A stretch of 64,000 bases of DNA. Source: Reyranella sp. GTDB lineage: Bacteria; Pseudomonadota; Alphaproteobacteria; Reyranellales; Reyranellaceae. The notes beneath the pieces are model-generated. The model was not told the origin of the DNA. It did not search any database and worked only from the letters and a program-made list of their open reading frames with translations. This document shows positions 57,316 through 64,000 of this stretch, piece by piece. Both the position numbers and the translations under genes were made by a program. The DNA is taken from the NCBI RefSeq assembly GCF_004297265.1, contig NZ_SCUT01000065.1:62001-126000 (forward strand), given 5' to 3'. The stretch's first letter is position 1. The number at the start of each line of letters is the position of its first letter.

Positions 57316-58667
57316 CGCGGTTCCGCTCGATCATCTCTCGTGTCGTCGCGCTGCACGTCGTGGCGATCGGCGTGACGTCCATCCTGATGCCGCTGGCGCT
57401 CTACTGGCTGCTCGACGAGGCGGCCAATAGCCTCCACCGCGACGCGCTGCGCGCCCAGGCCCTCACGATCGCGAGCTTCCTGCGGCCAACTCCCGGCGGC
57501 GGCGGTGTCATGCTGGATATTCCGCGGGAAGCTCAGCCCCTCTATTCGGGCGACTACGCCCTCTATGCCTATGCCATCCTCGATGCGAAAGGCAATGTGC
57601 TGTTCACCTCGCGTCCGGACGATGCGCCGCTCTCGGGGGCGAACGATCCGCTGGAGAACGACTCGTTCTCGCGGCACCGAAGCAGGGGCACGGTGCTCAT
57701 TGGAGTGAACGTGCCGCGGGCCATCGGCGACCGTCTCTACTGGATCCAGGTCGGACAGGATCTGGCGCACCGCGACGTGATCATCGACGATATCGTCGCC
57801 TCGTTCCTGCCGCGCGTCGCCTGGATCACCTTTCCGATCCTGCTGCTCCTGCTGCTGATAGACATCATGATCTTCCGCCGCGCTCTCGATCCGGTGCGCG
57901 CCGCCTCCGACACGGCGGCATCGATCGGGCCGACCAGCACCGACGTCCGCCTGTCGGAGCAATCGATGCCCAGGGAGATCGTGCCGCTCGTCCACGCCGT
58001 CAACCAGGCGCTCGACCGGCTCGAGGCGGGCTTCCGTGCGCAGCGCGAGTTCACCGCCGACATGGCGCACGAACTGCGGACGCCGCTCGCCATCATGCGC
58101 GCCCGCGTCGACACGATGGAGGAGCAGCCGCTGCGCCGATCGCTGGAAGCGGACATCGTCAACATGACGCGTACCGTGAACCAGGTCCTCGACATCGCCG
58201 AGCTTGAGGCGTTCGTGGTGGACGACAGCTCCCGGGCGGACCTGCAGAACGTCTGTGCCGATGCGGTCGCCTTCATGGCGCCGCTCGTCCTCGACAGCGA
58301 CAAGACGATCGGCCTGACGGGCGCCGAAGCGCCGGTGTGGGTGCACGGCCATCCGGAAGCGCTGTTTCGGGCGGTCCGCAATCTCATCGAGAATGCCATT
58401 CGCCACACGCCGGTCGGCGGGGCGATCGAGGTCGATGTCGCCGCGGACGGAACGGTTCGGGTGCTGGACGAGGGGCCCGGCGTGCCTCTCGCCGAGCGAG
58501 AGACGATCTTCAAGCGCTTCTGGCGGCGCGACCGCGCCCGTCCCGAGAGCCGTGGCCTGGGTCTGGCCATCGTGACCCGCGTGGCTGCCGCTCATGGCGG
58601 CACCATTTCGGTCGACGACCGGCCGGGGGGAGGGGCGGTCTTCACGCTCCGCCTGCGCCTCGCCTGA
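57312..58667 (+). CDS. Sensor histidine kinase (QseC/TctE type)
   Basis: 451 residues, TTG start overlapping the response regulator stop (TTGA). Two TM helices (about 8-30 and 170-189) flank a periplasmic sensor region of about 140 residues; then a HAMP-like linker, HisKA with H253 in DMAHELRTPL, and HATPase with NLIENAIRHTP, DEGPGVP and GLGLAIV. The periplasmic part lacks an obvious His/Cys metal cluster, so the signal is not evident. It would sense the compound exported by the divergent pumps (inference from position). Confidence 0.92.
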   Translation: MTRFRSIISRVVALHVVAIGVTSILMPLALYWLLDEAANSLHRDALRAQALTIASFLRPTPGGGGVMLDIPREAQPLYSGDYALYAYAILDAKGNVLFTSRPDDAPLSGANDPLENDSFSRHRSRGTVLIGVNVPRAIGDRLYWIQVGQDLAHRDVIIDDIVASFLPRVAWITFPILLLLLLIDIMIFRRALDPVRAASDTAASIGPTSTDVRLSEQSMPREIVPLVHAVNQALDRLEAGFRAQREFTADMAHELRTPLAIMRARVDTMEEQPLRRSLEADIVNMTRTVNQVLDIAELEAFVVDDSSRADLQNVCADAVAFMAPLVLDSDKTIGLTGAEAPVWVHGHPEALFRAVRNLIENAIRHTPVGGAIEVDVAADGTVRVLDEGPGVPLAERETIFKRFWRRDRARPESRGLGLAIVTRVAAAHGGTISVDDRPGGGAVFTLRLRLA

Positions 58668-58717
58668 TCGGCGAGGACGTGGGGGACCGTCCTCCTCCAC
58701 GGGCCTATACTCCGCCC

Positions 58718-59797
58718 ATGGCGGAAACAGAGGTCCGCAAGATCATCCACGTCGACATGGACGCCTTCTATGCGTCCGTGGAGCAGCGCGACGATCCTTC
58801 GCTGCGCGGCCGGCCGGTCGCGGTCGGCGGGCGGCAGCGCGGCGTCGTGATGGCGGCGAGCTACGAGGCGCGCAAGTTCGGCGTGCGCTCGGCCATGCCC
58901 TCGGTCACCGCCAAGCGCCTGTGTCCGGAGCTGCTTTTCGTGAAGCCGCGCTTCGAGGTCTACAAGGAAGTGTCGCGCCAGATCCGCGAGATCTTCCTCG
59001 ATTACACGCCCCTGGTGGAGCCGCTCTCGCTCGACGAGGCCTATCTCGACGTCACGATCAACCTCAAGGGCATGCCGCTCGCTTCGGAGATCGCCCGCGA
59101 GATCAGGGCGCGCATCCTCGAGCGCACGGGGCTGACCGCCTCGGCCGGCATCTCCTACAACAAGTTCCTGGCCAAGCTCGCCTCGGATCATCGCAAGCCC
59201 GACGGCCAGACGGTGATCCCGCCCGAGAAGGGACCGGCGTTCGTCGAAGGACTGCCGGTCGGCCGCTTCCACGGCGTCGGGCCGAAGACGGCGGAGAAGA
59301 TGAACCGGCTGGGCATCCATACCGGCGCCGACCTGAAGGCGCAGACGCTGGAGTTCCTGCAGCAGTATTTCGGCCGCTCCGGCGCCTACTATCACGCCAT
59401 CGCGCGCGGCCATGACGAGCGCAGGGTCGTGCCCGACCGTCCGCGCAAGTCGGTCGGCTCGGAGACGACCTTCATGGAGGATCTCGACCGGCCGGCCGCG
59501 GTGGAAGAGGGCGTCGCCTCGGTGCTGGGCGATGTCTGGTCCTACTGCGAGCGCACCGGCATCGTCGGCCGCACCGTGACCGTGAAGATCAAGTATGCCG
59601 ACTTCCGCATCGTGACGAGGAGCCGGACAATGCACGAGGGCGTGGACAGCCGCGACCTGCTTGAGCGCACCGCGCGCGAGCTGGTGCGTTCGATCTTCCC
59701 ACTCGAAAAGAAAGTGCGCCTGCTGGGCGTCTCGCTCCATAACCTGCACCGGCGCGAAGAGCGCACGGTGCCACCGCAGATGACCCTGGCCCTTTAG
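58718..59797 (+). CDS. dinB: DNA polymerase IV (Y family)
   Basis: Translesion polymerase. 359 residues: D13 in HVDMDAFYASVEQ and D106/E107 in LSLDEAYLDVT are the catalytic metal ligands; SYEARKFGVRSAMPS and SAGISYNKFLAKLASD are family signatures. The C-terminus ends QMTLAL, resembling the beta-clamp-binding motif. The upstream gene is the sensor kinase, 50 bases away. No LexA-type box was identified. Confidence 0.95.
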   Translation: MAETEVRKIIHVDMDAFYASVEQRDDPSLRGRPVAVGGRQRGVVMAASYEARKFGVRSAMPSVTAKRLCPELLFVKPRFEVYKEVSRQIREIFLDYTPLVEPLSLDEAYLDVTINLKGMPLASEIAREIRARILERTGLTASAGISYNKFLAKLASDHRKPDGQTVIPPEKGPAFVEGLPVGRFHGVGPKTAEKMNRLGIHTGADLKAQTLEFLQQYFGRSGAYYHAIARGHDERRVVPDRPRKSVGSETTFMEDLDRPAAVEEGVASVLGDVWSYCERTGIVGRTVTVKIKYADFRIVTRSRTMHEGVDSRDLLERTARELVRSIFPLEKKVRLLGVSLHNLHRREERTVPPQMTLAL

Positions 59798-59806
59798 AGG
59801 TACACA

Positions 59807-59917
59807 ACCTCATCCTGAGGAGCACGCCGCAGGCGTGCGTCTCGAAGGATGGGCAACAGACGCGGTGCGTTTAGCCCATGCTTCGAGACGGCCCTTCGGG
59901 CCTCCTCAGCATGAGGT
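59807..59917. repeat. 111-bp imperfect palindrome, CCTCATCCTGAGGAG family
   Basis: End arms ACCTCATCCTGAGGAG (59807-59822) and its near-complement at 59902-59917 (one mismatch), plus a second pair CGTCTCGAAGGATGGGC (59838-59854) with 59874-59890 (one mismatch). Small hairpins (CACGCC/GGCGTG and GGCCC-TTC-GGGCC) lie on each flank. Elements with this opening are common intergenic palindromes in alphaproteobacteria. Only one copy is in this window. It lies between dinB and the next gene. Confidence 0.85.
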
Positions 59918-59975
59918 CTATGCTGTGGCGCCGGATTTGCTCAATCTCGTTGGAAAGACCCTGGGAGATACGACC

Positions 59976-60875
59976 ATGAACATCTTCATGACCGGCGCGA
60001 CCGGCTATATCGGCGGCACCATCGCGCGCCGCCTGCTCGACGATGGTCACAAGGTGCGCGGCCTCGTCCGCGATGCCGGGAAGGGCGTCAGGCTCGCCTC
60101 ATTGGGCGTCGAGCCGGTGACGGGCGGCCTCGACGACGCCGCGATCCTCGTGGCCGAAGCCAGGCGCGCTGATGCCGTGATCAACACGGCCAACAGCGAT
60201 CATCGAGGCGCCGTGGAGGCGTTCCTCGACGGACTCGCCGGTTCGGACAAGCCGTTCATCCATACCAGCGGTTCCAGCATCGTGGCCGACGACGCCCATG
60301 GCGACGTTGCCTCGGACAAGATCTACGACGAGGACACGCCGATGGATCCCGTGCCGGGCAAGCAGGCGCGGGTCGCCATCGACCGGACGATCCGTGACGC
60401 GAGCCGCCGCGGTGTTCGCTCCATCGTCGTCTGCCCGACCATGATCTACGGCAACGGCCTCGGCCTGGCGCGCGACAGCGCGCAGATCCCTGGTCTGGCA
60501 AGAAGGGCAAAGGCGACCGGCGTGGTGCGCCATGTCGGCAAGGGACTGAATATCTGGTCGAATGTCCATGTCGAGGACGTGGCCGACATTTATCGCCTGG
60601 CGCTGGTCAAGGCGCCGGCCGGCGCCTTCTATTTCGCCGAGAACGGCGAGGCCTCGTACCGGGACATCTGCGCCGCGATCGCGCGCCGCCTGAAGCTGGC
60701 CGAGCCGCAAGTCTGGCCGTTCGAGGACGCCGCGAAAGAACTCGGCGAGAACAGTGCGGCCTACACGTTCGGCTCCAACAGCCGCGTCCGGGCCCGGCGC
60801 ACCCGCAGCGAGCTGGGCTGGCAGCCCAGGCATTCATCCGCGATCGCCTGGATCGAGATGGAGCTGCCGCTCTGA
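59976..60875 (+). CDS. NAD(P)-dependent epimerase/dehydratase-like protein (extended SDR)
   Basis: 299 residues. N-terminal nucleotide-binding TGATGYIGGTIARRL (6-20), HTSGSSIVAD near 103, VCPTMIYGNG near 152 and VEDVADIYRLAL near 197 belong to atypical/extended SDRs of the NAD-dependent epimerase class. The usual YxxxK is not obvious; PGKQARVAIDRTI near 130 occupies that region, so catalysis may differ or be lost. GGGAGA precedes the ATG. Confidence 0.82.
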   Translation: MNIFMTGATGYIGGTIARRLLDDGHKVRGLVRDAGKGVRLASLGVEPVTGGLDDAAILVAEARRADAVINTANSDHRGAVEAFLDGLAGSDKPFIHTSGSSIVADDAHGDVASDKIYDEDTPMDPVPGKQARVAIDRTIRDASRRGVRSIVVCPTMIYGNGLGLARDSAQIPGLARRAKATGVVRHVGKGLNIWSNVHVEDVADIYRLALVKAPAGAFYFAENGEASYRDICAAIARRLKLAEPQVWPFEDAAKELGENSAAYTFGSNSRVRARRTRSELGWQPRHSSAIAWIEMELPL

Positions 60876-60893
60876 TTCAGGGGAGCGCGCCGC

Positions 60894-61811
60894 TCAGACC
60901 TGGATCTCGTCGATCATCTTCTTGCGCAGCGCCGCATCGGGATAGACGCCGAAGCCCGCCTGCAGATTGTCCGCCATGTGCTCGGGTTTGCCGGTGCCCG
61001 GAATGACGCAGGTGACCGCCGGATTGGCCAGCACGAACTTGAGCAGGAGCTGCGCCCAGCTCGTGGCGCCGATTTCGCCGGCCCAGTCGGGCAGCTTGCG
61101 GCCCATGAGCTTGCGCAGCAGGCCGCCGCCACCGAACGGCTGGTTCACGATCACCGCGATGCCGCGCTCGGCGGCCAGAGGCAGAAGCCTGCGTTCGACG
61201 GCGCGATCGTCGAGCGCGTAGTTGATCTGGACGAAGTCCCACTTCTCCGCACGCATCACGCTTTCCAGCTCGTCATGGGCGCTCTGCGTATAGTGGGTGA
61301 TGCCCAGATAGCGGATGCGGCCCTCTGCCTGCCAGGCGCGCAGGGTCGGCAGATGGGCGCGCCAGTCGACGAGATTGTGGATCTGCATCAGGTCGATGCG
61401 GTCGGTCTTCAGCAGACGCATCGAATTGCGCATCTGCGCGACACCCCTGTCGCGGCCCGTGGTCCAGACCTTGGTGGCGATGAAGGCCCTGGCGCGCGCG
61501 TCGGCCGCAGCCAACAGGTCTCCGATCACGGCCTCGGCGGAGCCGTACATGGGCGACGTGTCGATCACCGAGCCGCCGGCGGCGAACAACAGCCGCAGCA
61601 CCTCTGCGAGCGGTGCGCGGTCCTCCGGCTTCGCGCCGACGTCGAACGTGCGCCACGTGCCGACGCCGACGACCGGCAGCATCTCGCCCGAGGAGCGGAT
61701 CTTGCGCTGATGCATGCGGACTCCCGTCTGCGCGGCACCGTGACCTGCAACGAGCAGGCCGGCACCGGCGGCGATTCCCATGAAGCGAGAGCGGGTGAGG
61801 GTGCGTGACAT
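60894..61811 (-). CDS. Aldo/keto reductase with N-terminal export-like segment
   Basis: 305 residues. AKR TIM-barrel: catalytic Tyr region SPMYGSAEAVIG, Lys in FIATKVWTTGRDRG, His in IDLMQIHNLVDW, and NADPH-site CVIPGTGKPEHM. A stretch of about 28 residues before the barrel has an Arg-containing start (RTLTRSRFMG) and a hydrophobic core (IAAGAGLLVAG) like an export signal. It is not a clean twin-arginine motif (R-S-R rather than RR). Periplasmic AKRs with such leaders exist. The ATG at 61811 fits this leader. Confidence 0.88.
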   Translation of the reverse strand: MSRTLTRSRFMGIAAGAGLLVAGHGAAQTGVRMHQRKIRSSGEMLPVVGVGTWRTFDVGAKPEDRAPLAEVLRLLFAAGGSVIDTSPMYGSAEAVIGDLLAAADARARAFIATKVWTTGRDRGVAQMRNSMRLLKTDRIDLMQIHNLVDWRAHLPTLRAWQAEGRIRYLGITHYTQSAHDELESVMRAEKWDFVQINYALDDRAVERRLLPLAAERGIAVIVNQPFGGGGLLRKLMGRKLPDWAGEIGATSWAQLLLKFVLANPAVTCVIPGTGKPEHMADNLQAGFGVYPDAALRKKMIDEIQV

Positions 61812-62000
61812 GGGAGTGTCATTGTTCAGCAATGATGACCGCTGCACCAGCAGGGAAAAACGTTGCCGCCATATTGATGCCGTACGCGAAGCTTCTCCTA
61901 TGACCGTCTGTTGTTTCGACACTTCCGGTCATTGTCTTCTCCCATGTCGACACCATCTCAGAGCCGATCGCAGATACTTGAGCCTGAAGGAGACCGCGCC

Positions 62001-62195
62001 ATGCCCGAGCCCTTCGTCGTCGAAATCTGGGGAAAGCCCGCTGGCGTCGTCCTCAAGGAAGGCAACGCGTTCCGCTTCCATGCTTTCGCGCGTCCGTTCT
62101 TCGCACTGGAAGGCCATCAGTTCAGCACACCGGGCCAGGCGAAGCTCGCCGCGGCGAAGCTCCAGCCGCCGCGCGAAAGCCAGCGCGCGGAGTAG
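62001..62195 (+). CDS. Small conserved hypothetical protein
   Basis: 64 residues: MPEPFVVEIWGKPAGVVLKE, FRFHAFARPFFALEGHQFST and KLAAAKLQPP. AAGGAGA lies 8 bases before the ATG at 62001, which decides the start against an in-frame upstream ATG. The composition (amphipathic, one helix at the end) suggests a small soluble protein. No function known to me; similar short proteins occur in related bacteria. Confidence 0.7.
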   Translation: MPEPFVVEIWGKPAGVVLKEGNAFRFHAFARPFFALEGHQFSTPGQAKLAAAKLQPPRESQRAE

Positions 62196-62263
62196 TGTCT
62201 TTCGCCTTGTCGGTCGCGGGACGGGACGTTAGTCCACATCATGACCGACAACGGAGGAAAGTG

Positions 62264-62821
62264 GTGATCAAGCGCAAGCAGCGTATTCCGATTCGTGACC
62301 TTTCGACCATGAAGGCCGAGGAGCGCGAGGCCATCGAGAAGAACGCCATGAACGGGCAGGTGTTCAACATCTTCAAGGTGATGGCCAATCACCCTGCCTT
62401 GACGAAGCGCTGGACGCCGTTCGCGGGCCACATCCTGTCCAAGCAGACGCTGCCCTTCCGCGATCGCGAGCTGCTGATCCTGCGAATCGGCTGGCTGAAC
62501 CAGGCCGAGTACGAATTTGCGCAGCATGAGCTGATCGCCAAGCGGGGCGGCGTCAGCGATGCCGACATCGCGAACCTCAAGGAAGGCCCCAAGGCCAAGG
62601 GCTGGAGCGAGCACGAGGCGGCGTTGATGCAGCTCGCCGACGATCTCTTCGAGAACTCGGTCGCCTCCGACGCGACCTGGACGACGCTCGCGAAGACCTA
62701 TTCGACCGAGCAGCTCATGGACGCCGTGTTCACGGTCGGCCAGTACAATCTCGTCTCCTGGGCGCTCAACAGCTTCGGCGTCCCGCTCGACGACTTCCTG
62801 CCGGGCGCCCAGAAGAAGTAG
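62264..62821 (+). CDS. Carboxymuconolactone decarboxylase-family protein without redox cysteines
   Basis: 185 residues from the GTG at 62264, chosen because GGAGGAAA lies directly upstream at 62253-62260. The CMD/AhpD-like helical pattern is present (FRDRELLILRIGWLNQAEYEFAQHELIA). It contains no cysteine, so it is not an AhpD-type peroxidase; it is either a decarboxylase-like enzyme or a structural homologue. Converges on the ABC binding-protein gene with an 11-base gap. Confidence 0.8.
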   Translation: MIKRKQRIPIRDLSTMKAEEREAIEKNAMNGQVFNIFKVMANHPALTKRWTPFAGHILSKQTLPFRDRELLILRIGWLNQAEYEFAQHELIAKRGGVSDADIANLKEGPKAKGWSEHEAALMQLADDLFENSVASDATWTTLAKTYSTEQLMDAVFTVGQYNLVSWALNSFGVPLDDFLPGAQKK

Positions 62822-62832
62822 GATCAGCGCCT

Positions 62833-64000
62833 TCAGCGCTTCGCGACCTCGACGTTCCAGAAGACGGTCGTCGAGGGCGGGCGGATCCAGCCCTTGGTGC
62901 GGGCGTTGACGGCCGAGGCGCTGTACCACTCGCCGAGTGGATAGTGCGTGCCGACCTGCAGGGCACGCTCCTGGATCTCCTCGGCGATTGCCTTGCGTTT
63001 TCCGGCATCCGACTCCAGCGTGTAGGCCTCGCGCATCGCCTCGATCCGCGCGTCGCACGACCAGCCGGCGGAGGCCTTGTCGCAGGCCGAGTTCAGGAAC
63101 AGCGAGGTGATCGGGTTCGCGACGTCGATCACGCCGGTGCTCGACAGGGTGACGTTCCAGCCGCGGTCTTCCGGCGGTTCCTTGCGCATGACCCTCGCGA
63201 GGTGCGTCTGCCAGTCGGCCGGACGCATGTCGACCTTGAAGCCGACCCGCTCGAGCTGCGCCTTGGCGACGGGACCGAGATTGGCGAGCGAGGCAAGGTC
63301 GGTGACCTGCAGCAGTACGATCGGCCGACCGTCGTAGCCCGCTTCCTTGAGCAGGGCCTTCGCCTTCTCGACATTGCCTTCGAGCAGGCCCGACGTGCCC
63401 TTGTCCGAGGCGAGCGGCGTGCCGCAGCCATAGTAGGTCTTGCAGAGACGCCAGTACTTGGGGTCGCCGACGGCGGCGTCGAGAAAGCCTTTCTGGTCGA
63501 TCGCGTAGCCCAGGGCGAGCCTCATCCGGGGATCGTTGAAGGGCGGATGCAGCCAGTTCGGCCGGAGCGCATACTGGCTGGCATAGGCGCCGCGCTGCAC
63601 CTCGATCCCGCGCCGCTTCTCGACCAGCGGCAGTAGGTCGTGCGCCACCGATTCGAGCGCATCGACTTCGCCGTTCTCCAGCGCGTTCACCGCAGTCTGG
63701 GGATCGGCGATCGACACCCACTCGACCCTGTCGACCTTGGCGACCTTGCCGCCCGCGTAGTTGCCGGGCGCCTCGGTGCGCGGCACATAGTTCGGATTCT
63801 TCACGTACACGACGCGGTCGCCGGGCCGCCATTCGTCGGCCTTGAAGATGAAAGGGCCGGAGCCGGTCGGGTCCTTGATCTGCTGCGTGGCCGGCGCTTC
63901 GGCGACCCGCTTGGGCATCATGAAGGGCACGACGCCGGCGGGCTTGGCGAGCGAATCGATCACCAGGCCGTAGGGGCGCGCGAGTTCGAGGCGGATCGTC
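62833..64000 (-). CDS. ABC transporter substrate-binding protein, family 5 (5' end outside window)
   Basis: Peptide/nickel-type (DppA/OppA) periplasmic binding protein, here the C-terminal part of about 388 residues; the start lies beyond position 64000. Motifs: IADPQTAVNALENGEVDALE, LRPNWLHPPFNDPRMRLALGYAIDQKGFLD (the family signature) and AKALLKEAGYDG. Preference for peptides, opines or other ligands cannot be told. The permease and ATPase genes are not in the window. Confidence 0.9.
   Translation of the reverse strand, partial: TIRLELARPYGLVIDSLAKPAGVVPFMMPKRVAEAPATQQIKDPTGSGPFIFKADEWRPGDRVVYVKNPNYVPRTEAPGNYAGGKVAKVDRVEWVSIADPQTAVNALENGEVDALESVAHDLLPLVEKRRGIEVQRGAYASQYALRPNWLHPPFNDPRMRLALGYAIDQKGFLDAAVGDPKYWRLCKTYYGCGTPLASDKGTSGLLEGNVEKAKALLKEAGYDGRPIVLLQVTDLASLANLGPVAKAQLERVGFKVDMRPADWQTHLARVMRKEPPEDRGWNVTLSSTGVIDVANPITSLFLNSACDKASAGWSCDARIEAMREAYTLESDAGKRKAIAEEIQERALQVGTHYPLGEWYSASAVNARTKGWIRPPSTTVFWNVEVAKR

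Noticed and set aside
60880..60900. GGAGCGCGCC-like string resembling the 23-bp repeat arm
   Set aside because: Only the first ten bases match; the CACTCCAGTGG part and the second arm are missing.
61725..61811. Twin-arginine signal on the aldo/keto reductase
   Set aside because: The leader has R-S-R before the hydrophobic stretch rather than the paired arginines, so Tat export is not supported; only an export-like leader is noted.

Overview
The window is GC-rich DNA with very dense coding on both strands (53 protein genes, no gap above about 300 bases). Gene content points to an alphaproteobacterium: a coaE-dnaQ-secB neighbourhood, an NdvB-type cyclic beta-1,2-glucan synthase of 2846 residues, an AcnA-type aconitase, an intracellular PHA depolymerase, an ECF42-type sigma factor cassette, and palindromic intergenic elements of the kind common in Rhodospirillales and Hyphomicrobiales. 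A Reyranella-like organism would fit, but that is an inference. I see no tRNA, rRNA, transposase, phage gene or CRISPR array. This is ordinary chromosome rather than an obvious island.

Layout. 1-4031: coaE (cut by the left edge), dnaQ, secB (opposite strand), a class I glutamine amidotransferase and a gentisate-type dioxygenase. 4102-8529: a membrane LytTR regulator divergent from a membrane-domain/hydrolase fusion, then exported proteins and an EI24 membrane protein. 8554-13797: an alpha-methylacyl-CoA racemase-like enzyme, a secreted beta-propeller, an MBL hydrolase, an unusual SDR and a small exported protein. 14023-23044: ndvB and two tiny proteins. 23201-28658: recQ, then a KaiC-like ATPase overlapping a hybrid histidine kinase. 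28660-31174: a YCII/ECF42 sigma/VOC/DoxX cassette. 31250-35589: phosphoesterase, MscS channel, PhaZ, SCO1-like copper chaperone and a flavin reductase-like protein. 35731-44179: a long minus-strand run (acnA, DinB-family, VOC-hydrolase fusion, nitroreductase, acs, amidase). 44292-46174: an exported repeat protein and an alpha/beta hydrolase. 46194-58667: a two-pump heavy-metal-type RND efflux locus containing a membrane adenylate cyclase and flanked by a divergent two-component system. 58718-64000: DNA polymerase IV, small dehydrogenase-type enzymes and the start-less end of a peptide/nickel-type ABC substrate-binding protein.

The parts most worth following are these: (1) the efflux locus, where two 1052-residue RND pumps share a 110-bp identical tract and surround one adaptor, one outer-membrane factor and a class III cyclase; (2) the KaiC-like ATPase and hybrid kinase sharing ATGA; (3) two uncommon fusions (multi-TM domain plus hydrolase, VOC plus hydrolase); (4) an SDR lacking the usual catalytic Ser and YxxxK; (5) four families of palindromic intergenic elements, one with perfect 23-bp arms that runs into the start of a gene; and (6) a 21-bp tandem duplication inside a signal peptide.
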